DNA of 64,000 nucleotides from Sphingomonas sp. Leaf407 (GTDB taxonomy: Bacteria; Pseudomonadota; Alphaproteobacteria; Sphingomonadales; Sphingomonadaceae). Below the pieces are notes generated by a model. That model was not told the origin of the DNA, ran no database searches, and saw only the letters and a list, made by a program, of their open reading frames with translations. This document shows positions 35,762-47,319 of the stretch, in pieces (the stretch's first letter is position 1; the number at the start of each line of letters is the position of its first letter). The translations under genes were made by a program, and so were the position numbers. The stretch is taken from assembly GCF_001425385.1 (NCBI RefSeq), contig NZ_LMQO01000001.1, forward strand, positions 1,354,501 to 1,418,500, written 5' to 3'.

Positions 35762-36487
35762 ATGGTCGATGCCTTTTTCCTGTCGGTGGCGCAGCTTGGC
35801 GACCGGGCCTTTCTGAAGGTGCTGGCCAAGTCGCTGACCGTGACGCTGATCCTGCTGCTGGGCGTCGGCGCGGCGATGGCATGGGGCGCGCATTGGGTGG
35901 CGCGCGACGGCTTCGCGCTGGGTGACGGTGCCGGGGCACTGGCGGCGGTGGCGGCGACGCTGGCGGCGGTCGCGCTGGCGTGGCTGTTGTTCCGCATCGT
36001 CGCGATCGCGGTCGTGGGCGTGTTCGCCGACGATGTCGTCGAGGCGGTCGAGGCGCGGCATTACCCGGAGGCGCTGGCGAGCGCGCGGCCGGTGCCGTTC
36101 GCGCGATCGGCGATGATGGGGGTGCGATCGGGCCTGCGGACGCTGGGCGTGAACCTGCTGTGCGCACCGCTGTATCTGCTGTTGCTGCCGACCGGGATCG
36201 GCACGCCGATCGCGCTGCTGGTGGTCAATGGCTGGCTGCTGGGGCGCGACCTGTTCGACATGGTGGCGGTGCGGCACCTGACCCGTGCCGAGCTGCGGAC
36301 CGAACGGAAGGCGACGCGGACCCGGCGGTTTATACTGGGGCTGGCGGGAACCGGACTGCTGATGATTCCGTTCGTCAATTTCGTCGCGCCGTTGGTCGGC
36401 GCGGCGATGGCGACGCACCGGTTCCATCGGATGCGCCCAAGGGGGATGACACCATGCGACGCACCGCCGCGCTCTTTGCGGGACTGA
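35762..36487 (+). CDS. EI24 / CysZ-like membrane protein
   Basis: A 241-aa protein with about four to five membrane helices and the EI24 family features: LAKSLTVTLILLLGVGAAMAW, DDVVEAVEARHYPEA and RSGLRTLGVNLLCAPLYLLLLPTGIGTPIALLVVNGWLLGRDLFDMVA. CysZ members carry sulfate, but many alphaproteobacterial members are untested. The last 34 bases overlap the downstream lipoprotein gene. Confidence 0.85.
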   Translation: MVDAFFLSVAQLGDRAFLKVLAKSLTVTLILLLGVGAAMAWGAHWVARDGFALGDGAGALAAVAATLAAVALAWLLFRIVAIAVVGVFADDVVEAVEARHYPEALASARPVPFARSAMMGVRSGLRTLGVNLLCAPLYLLLLPTGIGTPIALLVVNGWLLGRDLFDMVAVRHLTRAELRTERKATRTRRFILGLAGTGLLMIPFVNFVAPLVGAAMATHRFHRMRPRGMTPCDAPPRSLRD

Positions 36488-36825
36488 CGCTTTCGGCCTG
36501 CGCGACCGGCCCGGTCGTGCGCCAGAACGCGCTGCCGACGCCCCCTGCCCCCGCCTATGGCACGATCGGGCTGGAGCGGGTGATGGGGCAGAATGCCACG
36601 ACGATCGGCCAGTTGTTCGGCCAGCCGCTGCTCGACCTGAGCGAAGGGCCGGGGCGCAAGCTGCAATATGGGTCGGACATCTGCGTGCTCGACGCCTATC
36701 TCTATCCCCCCGCCGCCGGCGGCGTGCCGGTGGTGCGCCATGTCGATGCCCGGCAGCGCAGCGGCGCGCCGATCGACCGGGCGAGCTGCGTTGCCGCGCT
36801 GACCCGCGCGCGCGGCGGGCGCTGA
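36454..36825 (+). CDS. Hypothetical lipoprotein
   Basis: A 123-aa small lipoprotein. The signal peptide MRRTAALFAGLTLSAC ends in a lipobox with Cys16. The mature part (LERVMGQNATTIGQLFGQPLLDLSEGPGRKLQYGSDICVLDAYLYP) resembles the SmpA/BamE-like small domain by length and layout, but I cannot confirm this. GGGGGATG precedes the ATG. It overlaps the EI24 gene and is probably expressed with it. Confidence 0.75.
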   Translation: MRRTAALFAGLTLSACATGPVVRQNALPTPPAPAYGTIGLERVMGQNATTIGQLFGQPLLDLSEGPGRKLQYGSDICVLDAYLYPPAAGGVPVVRHVDARQRSGAPIDRASCVAALTRARGGR

Positions 36826-36883
36826 ACCCCTTTCCCTGCGGCCGGGCATCGTGCCCGGTGACGCTTTCTACCGGAGCCAGACG

Positions 36884-37630
36884 ATGAAGCAGTTGGTCGC
36901 CTTCGACCTCGATGGAACGCTTGCCGAGAGCAAGCAGCAGATGGGCGCGCCGATGGCGGAGGCGCTGGCCGATCTGCTCGGCGTCGCGCATGTCGCGATC
37001 ATTTCGGGCGGCGACTGGCCGCAGTTCGAGAAGCAGGTCGCGGGGCACCTGCCCGAGCGCGCCGACCTCAACCGGCTGTGGATGATGCCGACCAGCGGGA
37101 CCAAGCTGTACACCTATGGCGACGGTCGCTGGAACACGGTCTATGCCGACCTGTTCGACGATGCGACCAAGGCGAATATCCTGAGCGCGTTCGACGCCGC
37201 GCTGGAGGCGACCGGCTTCACCCCCGAACAGACATGGGGGCCGCGGATCGAGGATCGCGGGAGCCAGATCACCTTTTCGGCGCTCGGCCAGCAGGCGCCG
37301 ATCGACGCCAAGGAACATTGGGACCCCGATTTCGCCAAGCGCAAGATCATCCAGGCGGACCTGAGGCAGCGGTTGCCCGGCCTGTCGATCAACATGGGCG
37401 GCGCGACGTCAATCGACATCACCAAGGAAGGCGTCGACAAGGCGACCGGCCTTGCCAAACTGGCCGACATCAGCGGCATCGCCACCGACGCGATGCTGTT
37501 CATCGGCGATGCGATCTTCCCCGGCGGCAATGACTATGCGCCGAAGGCGGCGGGGATGGACACGGTGAAGATCCGCGACCCGCAGGAAACATTGGCCGTG
37601 ATCGAGGCGATCATCGCCTGCCAGAAGTGA
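36884..37630 (+). CDS. HAD-IIB family phosphatase
   Basis: A 248-aa HAD hydrolase. The nucleophile motif is VAFDLDGTLAES (Asp8/Asp10), motif II is VAIISGGDW, and motif IV is MLFIGDAIFPGGNDYAPKAAG. The C2-type cap with TEQTWGPR-like and GGATSIDITKEGVDKATGLAKL elements is that of phosphomannomutase/sugar-phosphatase relatives. The start ATG 36884 is preceded by GGAG. A small hairpin (GCCGGGC/GCCCGG) lies in the 58-base gap before it. The substrate is unknown. Confidence 0.85.
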   Translation: MKQLVAFDLDGTLAESKQQMGAPMAEALADLLGVAHVAIISGGDWPQFEKQVAGHLPERADLNRLWMMPTSGTKLYTYGDGRWNTVYADLFDDATKANILSAFDAALEATGFTPEQTWGPRIEDRGSQITFSALGQQAPIDAKEHWDPDFAKRKIIQADLRQRLPGLSINMGGATSIDITKEGVDKATGLAKLADISGIATDAMLFIGDAIFPGGNDYAPKAAGMDTVKIRDPQETLAVIEAIIACQK

Positions 37631-37666
37631 TCGTTTCCCCTGCCCCGCGTCGTGCGGGGCGGGTCC

Positions 37667-37684
37667 AAAGTTTACAAAGTTTAC
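37667..37684. repeat. Two tandem copies of AAAGTTTAC
   Basis: AAAGTTTAC occurs twice head to tail (37667-37675 and 37676-37684), followed by a GCGCGC/GCGCGC hairpin (37689-37707). The 328-base gap 37631-37958 holds this, a GC hairpin at about 37642-37660, a terminator and a palindromic repeat, but no gene. Confidence 0.6.
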
Positions 37685-37793
37685 ACTTGCGCGCGTTTCG
37701 TGCGCGCCGTGCGTGTCCGGTGGCAAGCCATTGAGATCGAACGGTTCAAGGAGCGATCCGGTCCTCGCATGACCTGGCAGGTGTAGGACAATG

Positions 37794-37829
37794 AAAAGGG
37801 CCGCGCCTCCTCGGAGACGCGGCCCTTTT
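37794..37829. terminator. Terminator between convergent HAD gene and acnA
   Basis: AAAAGGGCCGCG (37794-37805) pairs perfectly with CGCGGCCCTTTT (37818-37829). A-T pairs at the outer edge allow termination on either strand. Confidence 0.8.
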
Positions 37830-37843
37830 CTGTTGTCCCGCTC

Positions 37844-37925
37844 GTCGCCCCAGCGAAGGCTGGGGCCTCTCGCGGCTCCGGTCAGGCAGGAGCCGCAGGA
37901 GATTCCGGCCTCCGCCGGGATGACG
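37844..37925. repeat. 82-bp two-part palindromic repeat (copy 1)
   Basis: Two palindromic half-units (37844-37867, core CCCCAGCGAAGGCTGGGG; 37902-37925, core TTCCGGCCTCCGCCGGGA) joined by a GCGGCTCC/GGAGCCGC hairpin. A copy in the opposite orientation lies at 41613-41694. Confidence 0.8.
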
Positions 37926-37958
37926 TTCGTGGACGGCGAGACGTCCGGTTGCGGCCGC

Positions 37959-40634
<2,676 letters not shown>

Positions 40635-40979
40635 GCGGGTCCTTCCCATGGGTGACGCGGCGGGGATGGACACCGCCGGTTCGGGAGGAGTGCCCATGGG
40701 CGCGCCGCGGTCGCGAATGCGTAGCTTACCGCCGCGCCTTAGCAACGTGGACGTGCCGGGGGAAGTGGGTGAATCCGGGGTTTCGGGCACTGGTAGCGGT
40801 ATCATTGCATAGCGTAATTGATCGCGATTTGCAATAGCAATTGTGGGTTGCACCGGCGGCGCAGGAACGCGCGGTGCCGGGGTGGAAGGAACCGGGTGCG
40901 CGAGGCGTGATCGCGAGGCGGCAAGGGTCTTGCCCGCGCCCGACGCCGCGCGCAGGGATGGGCAGGATACGGGGAGGCG
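40635..40979. other. Divergent intergenic region acnA / nucleosidase
   Basis: A 345-base stretch without a gene. It holds a predicted acnA promoter at 40806-40834 with a short A/T-rich patch full of TTGCAA/TTGCAAT-like steps. The right half, 40850-40970, is GC-rich with several short inverted runs (for example CAAGGG/CTTGCCC at about 40921-40939). I see no riboswitch I can name. Confidence 0.45.
40806..40834 (-). promoter_or_regulatory. Predicted acnA promoter
   Basis: On the minus strand TTGCAA (40829-40834), a 17-base spacer and TATGCA (40806-40811) form a good promoter. It predicts a start near 40799 and a leader of about 165 nt. Confidence 0.5.
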
Positions 40980-41585
40980 ATGATGCGGATGGCGACGATC
41001 GGGGGACGGCGGGTGATGTTCGTCATGGCGACGGACCATGAATATGGACCTTTTCTTGAAGCGCGCTTCGTGCCGCTGGTGACGGGGGTCGGCCCGGTCG
41101 AGGCGGCGATCGGGGTGACGCAGGCGCTGTGCGCGCTGGCGGCCACCGGGGCGTTGCCCGATCTGGTCGTGTCGATCGGGTCGGCGGGATCGCGCACGCT
41201 GCCGCTGGGATCGGTGTGGCAGGTGGCGAGCGTGTCGTGGCGCGACATGGACGCGACGCGGATCGGCGTGCCGAAGGGGGTGACGCCGTTCAGCGACCAT
41301 GCCGCCGAACTGCCGCTGGCGACGCCGATCGCCGGCTGGCCGGTGGCGCGGCTGTCGACCGGCGCGAACATCGTCGGGGGCGATGAGTATGACGCGATCG
41401 ATGCCGACATGGTCGATATGGAGACCTTCGCGGTGCTGCGCGCGTGCCAGCGCTTCGGCGTGGCGGTGATGGGGTTGCGCGGGATTTCGGACGGGCCGGG
41501 CGAGCTGGAGACGCTCGGCGGGTGGACCGCGATGCTGGGGGTGCTCGACGAGCGGCTGGCGGCGGCGGTGGACCGGTTAGGTTAG
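40980..41585 (+). CDS. MTA/SAH nucleosidase-like protein
   Basis: A 201-aa phosphorylase-superfamily protein. The C-terminal half has [16 protein letters not shown] (purine-binding Glu) and [10 protein letters not shown] (catalytic-type Asp). VSIGSAGS is the ribose-site loop, and the Glu of [10 protein letters not shown] fits the N-terminal base of MTA/SAH nucleosidases. It is shorter than the usual 230 residues. GGGGAGG precedes two in-frame ATG codons (40980, 40983). It would recycle adenine from methylthioadenosine or S-adenosylhomocysteine. Confidence 0.8.
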   Translation: MMRMATIGGRRVMFVMATDHEYGPFLEARFVPLVTGVGPVEAAIGVTQALCALAATGALPDLVVSIGSAGSRTLPLGSVWQVASVSWRDMDATRIGVPKGVTPFSDHAAELPLATPIAGWPVARLSTGANIVGGDEYDAIDADMVDMETFAVLRACQRFGVAVMGLRGISDGPGELETLGGWTAMLGVLDERLAAAVDRLG

Positions 41586-41612
41586 CGACCGCGCTGACTG
41601 GTTCGCCACGAA

Positions 41613-41694
41613 CGTCATCCCGGCGAAGGCCGGGATCTCCCGGTGATGACGGACGGCAGGAGCCGGTTGAGGCCCCAGCCTTCGCTGGGGCGAC
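41613..41694. repeat. 82-bp two-part palindromic repeat (copy 2, inverted)
   Basis: The same two half-units as at 37844-37925 in the opposite order and orientation (TCCCGGCGAAGGCCGGGA first, CCCCAGCCTTCGCTGGGG second). It fills most of the gap between the nucleosidase and lactonase genes, which converge here. Confidence 0.8.
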
Positions 41695-41702
41695 AATTTG
41701 GG

Positions 41703-42782
41703 TCAGGCCAGATCGAGGAACACCACGCCGGGGATGGCGAGGCGTTCGGGCGTGGTGGTGAGGCGGCCGTCGGCCTCGATTGCGAACACGGTGACGGTGC
41801 CGCTGCGTTCGTTGGCGACGAGGAACCGGCGGGCATCCTCCAGCGCGAGGAAGAAGCGCGGCCAGTGGCCGCCGCAGGCGATGTGCTGGATCGGGCGAGC
41901 GTCGCCCTTCGCATCAAGGGCGAAGACCGCGATGCTGTCGTGCCCCCGGTTCGAGGCGTAGAGGCGGCGGCCGGTGCGGTCGATCCAGAGATGCGCGGCG
42001 GCGGACGCGCCGGTGAAGCCGGGCGGGAGCAGCGACTGCGACGCGCGGGTGGTGAAGCTGCCGTCCGGTTTCGCGTCGAGCGTGACGAGGGTGTTGGCGA
42101 GTTCGGTCACGACATAAGCGACCGGCAACCGGGGATGGCGCGCGAGGTGGCGGGGGCCGGAGCCGGCGGGGGCCTGCCACGCGAGGCGGGGCTGCGACGG
42201 CGTCGTGCCCTGCATCGTGTAGGCGAAGACCGCGTCGGCGCCGAGGTCGACCGCGTGGAGATAGCGGCCATCGGCGGTGAAGCCGACCCAATGGGCGTGC
42301 GGGCCGGCCTGACGATCGACATTCGGGCCGGTGCCCGCCTGCTGGCGGACGACGGGCGCGGCGGGGATGCCGGCGCGGTTCAGCGGATAGACCGCGACCG
42401 TACCCGAGGAATAGTTGGCGACGGCGAGCATCCTGCCCGCGCGGTCGATCGCGACATGGCACGGATCGTCGCCGCCGCTGGGCAGGTCGGCGAGGATGCC
42501 GCCGGCGCGGTCGGTGGCGATCAGCCGGCCCTTCGCGCTTTCATGGACGAAATACGCCTTGTCGCCGCGCGACACGCCGAACGACAGGTCGGTCAGCTTG
42601 CCGATCGGTTCGGCGACCTGCCAGCCGGTGGTGGTCGGTTCGATCGGGTAGAGCCCTGCCCCGCCGCGCGCCGCATAGGTGCCAGCAACCAGCGCCGGGC
42701 GGGTCGTGCGGGCGGCGGCGGGCAGGATGGCGAGCGCGGAGGCGGCTCCAGCCCCGGCGAGGACATGGCGGCGGGTGGTCAT
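41703..42782 (-). CDS. Secreted lactonase-family beta-propeller protein
   Basis: A 359-aa protein of the 7-bladed lactonase family (6-phosphogluconolactonase Pgl-type). The N terminus MTTRRHVLAGAGAASALAILPAAA looks like a Tat signal (twin Arg), which would place it in the periplasm and makes a role in the cytosolic pentose pathway unlikely. Blade repeats such as PCHVAIDRAGRMLAVANYSSGTVAVYPL, GPHAHWVGFTADGRYLHAVDLGAD and GPRHLARHPRLPVAYVVTEL are clear. Confidence 0.85.
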   Translation of the reverse strand: MTTRRHVLAGAGAASALAILPAAARTTRPALVAGTYAARGGAGLYPIEPTTTGWQVAEPIGKLTDLSFGVSRGDKAYFVHESAKGRLIATDRAGGILADLPSGGDDPCHVAIDRAGRMLAVANYSSGTVAVYPLNRAGIPAAPVVRQQAGTGPNVDRQAGPHAHWVGFTADGRYLHAVDLGADAVFAYTMQGTTPSQPRLAWQAPAGSGPRHLARHPRLPVAYVVTELANTLVTLDAKPDGSFTTRASQSLLPPGFTGASAAAHLWIDRTGRRLYASNRGHDSIAVFALDAKGDARPIQHIACGGHWPRFFLALEDARRFLVANERSGTVTVFAIEADGRLTTTPERLAIPGVVFLDLA

Positions 42783-42817
42783 CCCCGCACCATGCCCCCG
42801 ACCGGGCGTTCACGCAA

Positions 42818-43336
42818 TCAGGCGGCGGCGAACACGCCGCAGGCGATGCGGCCGCCCGAATTGCCCGACGGATCGGTGCGATAATCGTCGGCATTGGCGT
42901 GGATGACGAACGCCGCGCCATCGGCGTCGAGCAGGCCGTCCATCGTGCCCGAGGGCAGCGTGATGTCGAGCGAGCCGCTGCCGTCCGCGCCGATCGTCAG
43001 ATTGGGGGCGTCGCCGCCGTGCGGGCCGGCGGGGTTGCTGGTCCCGTGCTGGCGCTGGGTCGGGTTCCAGTGGCCGCCGGCGGTGGTGAAATCGGGGCCG
43101 TCGCAGCGACCGGTGGTGTGGACGTGCGCGCCGTGGGTTCCCGCCGGCATGTTCCGCGCGACGATGCGGACGCGGATGCCGTCGCCGATCTGCGTCGCGG
43201 TGACGGTGCCGACATCGGCTCCGGCGGCGGTGCGCAACGGCGCGGTGGCGCTGCGTCCGGCGGTTTCGCCGGTGGTGGTGGCGCAACCGGCGAGCGCGGT
43301 GGCGGCAAGGCTGGTCAGAAGGGTGGCGCGCAGCAT
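42818..43336 (-). CDS. sodC: Cu/Zn superoxide dismutase lipoprotein
   Basis: A 172-aa periplasmic SodC that turns superoxide into peroxide and oxygen. The lipobox LAGC ends at Cys18. All metal ligands line up with the family: Cu by His71, His73, His89 and His146; Zn by His89, His97, His106 and Asp109. Their spacing is the same as in known enzymes. Cys78 and Cys166 form the expected disulfide. The GNSGGRIACG end holds the active-site Arg. Confidence 0.94.
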   Translation of the reverse strand: MLRATLLTSLAATALAGCATTTGETAGRSATAPLRTAAGADVGTVTATQIGDGIRVRIVARNMPAGTHGAHVHTTGRCDGPDFTTAGGHWNPTQRQHGTSNPAGPHGGDAPNLTIGADGSGSLDITLPSGTMDGLLDADGAAFVIHANADDYRTDPSGNSGGRIACGVFAAA

Positions 43337-43373
43337 CGTTCAGGACTCCCCGTTGGTTATGGAACGCAATGGT

Positions 43374-44189
43374 TCAGCGGCGTTCGGGTTCCGGCATCGG
43401 CCCGGCCAGCAGCAGCGGATCGATCCGCGCGTCGTTCCATTTCATGCCCCAGTGAAGATGCGGACCCGTGGCGCGGCCGGTCGCGCCGATCGCGCCGACC
43501 GGCTGGCCCTGCCGCACGCGCTCGCCCGGTTTCACGTCGATCCGCGAAAGGTGGAGGAACGCCGAGTTCAGCCCCATGCCATGGTCGATCATCAGCAAAT
43601 TACCCTCCAGCGTGAACGGCGCGGGCGCGGCGAGGATCACGACGCCATCGGCGGGGGCGACGACGGGCGTGCCGGTCGGGCGCGCGACGTCGACCCCCGA
43701 ATGATAGGCACCGGGTTCGCCGGCATAGACCCGCTGCGACCCGAACAGGCCGGAGATGCGGCCGGTCGCGGGCCAGACGAAGCGCTGCCGCCAGCCTGCC
43801 GCGTCACTGGCGCGGGTGCGCGCGGCGGCGATCTGCGCCAGTTCGGGAGCGCGGCGACGCTGGAACTCGGCGGACGGTTGCGAGACGCGCGGGAGCGTGG
43901 GCAGCCGTTCGATCCGCCACGTGCGCGGGGCCACGGCGAGGGTGCGGGTGATTCGGCGGCCATCGGCGAGCGTCGCGATCAGCGTGGCGGCGGGGCCGGC
44001 GTCGCGATCGAACGCGATCACGAAGGCGCGGTCGGGGGCGAGCCGTACCGGCGTGCCGTCGAGCGTCAGCGCGGTGGTGCCGGCGGGTGCCCGGCCGGTC
44101 AACACCGCCCCCTGCCCCGGGGTGCCGGTGAGGTCGATCGCGGGAACCGGCGCGGGCTGAACGATCGCGGGCGGGGGGAACGCGATCAC
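43374..44189 (-). CDS. M23-family metallopeptidase
   Basis: A 271-aa LytM-type peptidase. The zinc site is YHSGVDVARPTGTPVVAPADGVV (first His/Asp) and GPHLHWGMKWN (HxH). The N-terminal 120 residues look like immunoglobulin-type strands. GTG 44189 overlaps the DUF2093 stop. No signal peptide follows it, which is odd for a cell-wall enzyme; no better start exists in frame. The C terminus is complete. It probably acts on peptidoglycan. Confidence 0.85.
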   Translation of the reverse strand: MIAFPPPAIVQPAPVPAIDLTGTPGQGAVLTGRAPAGTTALTLDGTPVRLAPDRAFVIAFDRDAGPAATLIATLADGRRITRTLAVAPRTWRIERLPTLPRVSQPSAEFQRRRAPELAQIAAARTRASDAAGWRQRFVWPATGRISGLFGSQRVYAGEPGAYHSGVDVARPTGTPVVAPADGVVILAAPAPFTLEGNLLMIDHGMGLNSAFLHLSRIDVKPGERVRQGQPVGAIGATGRATGPHLHWGMKWNDARIDPLLLAGPMPEPERR

Positions 44190-44383
44190 TTCGGCGCCAG
44201 CGCCTCGGTCGCCGCCTCGGCGGTGGCATAGGCTTCCTGTCGCGGGGCGTTCCAGTATTTCAGGTCGTCGAGCGGGATGCGCGTTTGGCTGACCGCGCAG
44301 GTGACGTAGTCGCCGTCGACCAGCACGCGGAAATTGTTGGTGAGATACTGGAGCTTGGCGGGGCGGGCGTCGGGCTTCAACAT
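44186..44383 (-). CDS. DUF2093 family protein
   Basis: A 65-aa protein with the family pattern KLQYLTNNFRVLVDGDYVTCAVSQTRIPLDDLKYWNAPRQEAYATAEAA. One conserved Cys in the middle suggests half of a metal site. Its function is unknown. It overlaps the M23 gene by four bases and in alphaproteobacteria is typically found near xseA, as here. Confidence 0.88.
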   Translation of the reverse strand: MLKPDARPAKLQYLTNNFRVLVDGDYVTCAVSQTRIPLDDLKYWNAPRQEAYATAEAATEALAPK

Positions 44384-44433
44384 GGGGCGTTCCGGTGTTG
44401 TGGGACGGGCGGGCGTCCAATGGCACTTTCTTG

Positions 44434-44529
44434 CCCCTCCCTGACAGGGAGGGGTTGGGGTGGGTCGGCCGGTGGCGGGCGTGGCATTTCCTCGCAGGCC
44501 GACCCGCCCCCTCCCTTGTCAGGGAGGGG
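44434..44529. repeat. Palindromic repeat with two gene-end hairpins
   Basis: Two near-identical hairpins (CCCCTCCC...GGGAGGGG at 44434-44454 and about 44508-44529) lie in an outer inverted repeat that also pairs GGGTCGGCC with GGCCGACCC. It fills the gap between xseA and DUF2093. A related hairpin lies at 25207-25230. Confidence 0.75.
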
Positions 44530-44546
44530 AGTGGTTCGCTTCGGCC

Positions 44547-46043
44547 TTACAACAGGCTCGGCTGGGTCGGTTCGACATAGGCTTTGGTGCCCGCGCGCTC
44601 AACCTTTGCGTCGAGGATGCCGTCGCGGAAGTGGAGTTGCAGCCCACCCGCCGCGCGCGCCTCGGCGGCCGACGCGATCGTCTTGCCACTGGTGCGGGCG
44701 ACGACGCGGACATAGCCTTTTTGCAATAGATTGTCGGGATTCACGCTGTCGAGCATCCGCGCGGTGCCGTCGAAGCGGGCGCGGGCGCGGGCCAGTGCCT
44801 GAGTGAGCATCGCAGGGCGCAGCGCGCCGCCGCGCCGGTCGAGGTCGCGGCGCGCGCCGGCCAGCCGCCGTTCGAGCGCCAGCGACAGCCGGGCGCTGAC
44901 ATCGTCGAGCCGCTGGCGCTGCGGCCCGAGCAGCGCGTCGCGGCGGGGCATCACGCGGACCAGCGCGGCGAGGCGCTCGCTGCCGCGTTCGTGATAGCGG
45001 CGGACATAGCGTTCGGTGCGCAGCGACAGGCTGGCGATGGTGTTGGCGAGGTCGGCACGGACCGGCACCGCCATTTCGGCGGCGGCGGTCGGCGTCGGCG
45101 CGCGCAGATCGGCGGCGAAGTCGCACAGCGTGGTGTCGGTCTCGTGGCCGACCGCCGAGATGATCGGGATCGGCGAGGCGGCGACCGCGCGGACGACGAT
45201 CTCCTCGTTGAACGACCAGAGGTCCTCGATCGAGCCGCCGCCGCGCGCGACGATGAGGAGGTCGGGGCGGTAGACGGTGCGGGAGTCGGCTTCCGCTTCC
45301 GTCACCCCTGGCTCGTTCCGGGGTCCACCGTTCGGCAGGAGCAACGGCTGCGGCGTTTGCGGATCGGTGGACCCCGGAACAGGTCCGGGGTGACGAAGGG
45401 GGGGGCGTGGCGGCAATGCGCCGAAGCCGCGTATGGCGGCGGCGATCTCGGCGGCCGAGCCTTCGCCCTGCACCTTGCATGGCCAGACCAGCACATGGCT
45501 GGGGCAGCGGTCCGCCAGACGGTGGAGGATGTCGCGGATCACCGCGCCGGTCGGCGAGGTGACGATACCGATGGTACGCGGCAGGAACGGCAGCGCGCGC
45601 TTCTTCTCCGCCGCGAACAGCCCTTCGCCGGCGAGCTTGGCCTTCAATTTCTCGAACAGCGCCATCAGCGCGCCTTCGCCGGCCAGTTCGAGGTGATCGA
45701 TCACGATCTGGTAGCGCGAGCGGCCGGGATAGGTGGTGAGCTTGCCGGTGGCGATCACCTCGACGCCGTCCTGCGGCGTGAAGGCGAGTTTGCTGGCAGA
45801 TCCGCGCCACAGCACGCCGTCGATCAGCGCGGCATCGTCCTTGAGCGCCAGATAGACATGGCCCGAGGTCGCGCGCTTGTAGCCCGATATCTCGCCGCGC
45901 AGGCGGACGCGGCCAAATTCGCCCTCGACCATGCGTTTAAGCCGACCGGCGAGTTCCGACACGCTTTCGGGGGCAGCGTTGTCGTTGGCGCGCGGCTCGG
46001 CTACGAGCCGGCTGGTTGTGAAATCGGGGAAGCGATCGTCCAT
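44547..46043 (-). CDS. xseA: Exodeoxyribonuclease VII large subunit, with in-frame repeat insertion
   Basis: A 498-aa nuclease subunit that degrades single-stranded DNA with XseB. The N-terminal OB fold has [24 protein letters not shown]. The catalytic domain has [23 protein letters not shown], then [23 protein letters not shown] and [28 protein letters not shown]. Between GFGALPP and RPDLLIV lie about 44 extra residues (about 213-256) coded largely by a palindromic repeat (45301-45394). The family joins these parts almost directly. The frame is open, so the protein is probably still made. Start ATG 46043 overlaps the divergent purD start. Confidence 0.92.
   Translation of the reverse strand: MDDRFPDFTTSRLVAEPRANDNAAPESVSELAGRLKRMVEGEFGRVRLRGEISGYKRATSGHVYLALKDDAALIDGVLWRGSASKLAFTPQDGVEVIATGKLTTYPGRSRYQIVIDHLELAGEGALMALFEKLKAKLAGEGLFAAEKKRALPFLPRTIGIVTSPTGAVIRDILHRLADRCPSHVLVWPCKVQGEGSAAEIAAAIRGFGALPPRPPLRHPGPVPGSTDPQTPQPLLLPNGGPRNEPGVTEAEADSRTVYRPDLLIVARGGGSIEDLWSFNEEIVVRAVAASPIPIISAVGHETDTTLCDFAADLRAPTPTAAAEMAVPVRADLANTIASLSLRTERYVRRYHERGSERLAALVRVMPRRDALLGPQRQRLDDVSARLSLALERRLAGARRDLDRRGGALRPAMLTQALARARARFDGTARMLDSVNPDNLLQKGYVRVVARTSGKTIASAAEARAAGGLQLHFRDGILDAKVERAGTKAYVEPTQPSLL
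45301..45394. repeat. REP-like palindrome inside xseA
   Basis: Thirty-base arms (45301-45330 and 45365-45394, starting GTCACCCC and ending GGGGTGAC) are nearly perfect inverted copies around a 34-base centre. The unit matches the inner pair of the element at 25271-25377. It translates in frame into Pro/Gly-rich residues 217-248 of XseA. Confidence 0.9.
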
Positions 46044-47310
46044 GAATGTCCTGTTGATCGGATCGGGTGGGCGCGAACATGCGCTGGCATGGAAACTGGC
46101 GCAGTCGGATGCCCTCGATACGCTTTATGCCGCGCCCGGCAACCCCGGCATCGGCCGCTGCGCCAAGCTGGTGCCGATCGACGTGACCGATCACGATGCG
46201 GTGGTGCGCTTCTGCGGCGAGGCGTCGGTCGGGCTGGTGGTGGTGGGGCCGGAAGCGCCGCTGGTCGCGGGACTGGCCGACGATCTGCGCGCCGCCGCGA
46301 TCCCGGTGTTCGGGCCGTCGTCGGCGGCGGCGCAGCTCGAAGGATCGAAGGGGTTCACCAAGGACCTGTGCCGCGAGGCCGATATTCCGACCGCCGGCTA
46401 TGTCCGGGTCAGGACACTGGACGAGGGGGTCGCGGCACTGTCGCCCTTTTCGCTGCCGGTGGTCATCAAGGCCGATGGCCTCGCGGCGGGCAAGGGCGTG
46501 ACGATTGCGATGGACCGCGCCGAGGCGGAAGCCGCGCTCGCCGCGATCTTTGAACAGCCCGGCGGCGAGGCGGTGATCGAGGAGTTCCTGTCGGGCGAGG
46601 AAGCCAGCCTGTTCGTGCTGACCGATGGCGTGTCGCTGATGCCGTTCGGATCGGCGCAGGACCACAAGCGGGTCGGCGACGGCGATGTCGGCCCGAACAC
46701 CGGCGGCATGGGGGCCTATTCCCCCGCCCCGGTGCTGACTCCGGCGCTGGAGCGACTGGCGATCGACACGATCGTCGCGCCGACGGTCCGGGCGATGGCA
46801 GCGCGGGGCACGCCCTATTCCGGGGTGCTCTATGCCGGGCTGATGCTGACCGAGCGCGGTCCGAAGCTGATCGAATATAATGCGCGCTTCGGCGATCCCG
46901 AGGCGCAGGTGCTGATGGCGCGACTGGACAGCGACCTGTTGCCGATCCTGCTGGCGGTGGCCGAGGGGCGGCTGGGCGAGGCGGCGGCGCCGGTGTTCGG
47001 CGATGACGTCGCCCTGACCGTGGTGATGGCCGCGCCGGGCTATCCCGGCACGCCCGAGACGGGCCGGCCGATCGGCGGGATCGATACGGCAGAAGCGGCG
47101 GGGACGACGGTGTTCCATGCCGGAACCCGAAGCGGCGACACGGGCGTTGTGACCGCGGGCGGCCGGGTGCTGGCGGTGACGGGGCGCGGGGCCAGCGTCG
47201 CGGCAGCGCAGGCGGCGGCGTATCGCGGGGTCGACGCGCTCGATTTCCCCGGTTTCTGCCGGCGCGACATCGGCTGGCGCGAGATCGCTCGCGAGAACGG
47301 ACAGGGATAA
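46042..47310 (+). CDS. purD: Phosphoribosylamine-glycine ligase
   Basis: A 422-aa ATP-grasp enzyme, the second step of purine synthesis. [22 protein letters not shown] opens it. ATP-grasp parts are [17 protein letters not shown] and [17 protein letters not shown], and the metal site is [39 protein letters not shown] is also typical. Its ATG shares two bases with the xseA start codon on the other strand, so promoter and ribosome site lie inside xseA. Confidence 0.95.
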   Translation: MNVLLIGSGGREHALAWKLAQSDALDTLYAAPGNPGIGRCAKLVPIDVTDHDAVVRFCGEASVGLVVVGPEAPLVAGLADDLRAAAIPVFGPSSAAAQLEGSKGFTKDLCREADIPTAGYVRVRTLDEGVAALSPFSLPVVIKADGLAAGKGVTIAMDRAEAEAALAAIFEQPGGEAVIEEFLSGEEASLFVLTDGVSLMPFGSAQDHKRVGDGDVGPNTGGMGAYSPAPVLTPALERLAIDTIVAPTVRAMAARGTPYSGVLYAGLMLTERGPKLIEYNARFGDPEAQVLMARLDSDLLPILLAVAEGRLGEAAAPVFGDDVALTVVMAAPGYPGTPETGRPIGGIDTAEAAGTTVFHAGTRSGDTGVVTAGGRVLAVTGRGASVAAAQAAAYRGVDALDFPGFCRRDIGWREIARENGQG

Positions 47311-47319
47311 GGACGGATC

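Noticed and set aside
37667..37707. Tandem AAAGTTTAC as replication-origin iterons
   Set aside because: Only two copies, no DnaA boxes or A/T-rich unwinding region, and they lie downstream of two convergent genes.
41703..42782. Cytosolic 6-phosphogluconolactonase of the pentose phosphate pathway
   Set aside because: The twin-arginine signal points to the periplasm, where the phosphorylated substrate is not expected.
45301..45394. xseA as a pseudogene broken by a repeat
   Set aside because: The frame continues through the repeat and all catalytic motifs on both sides are intact.
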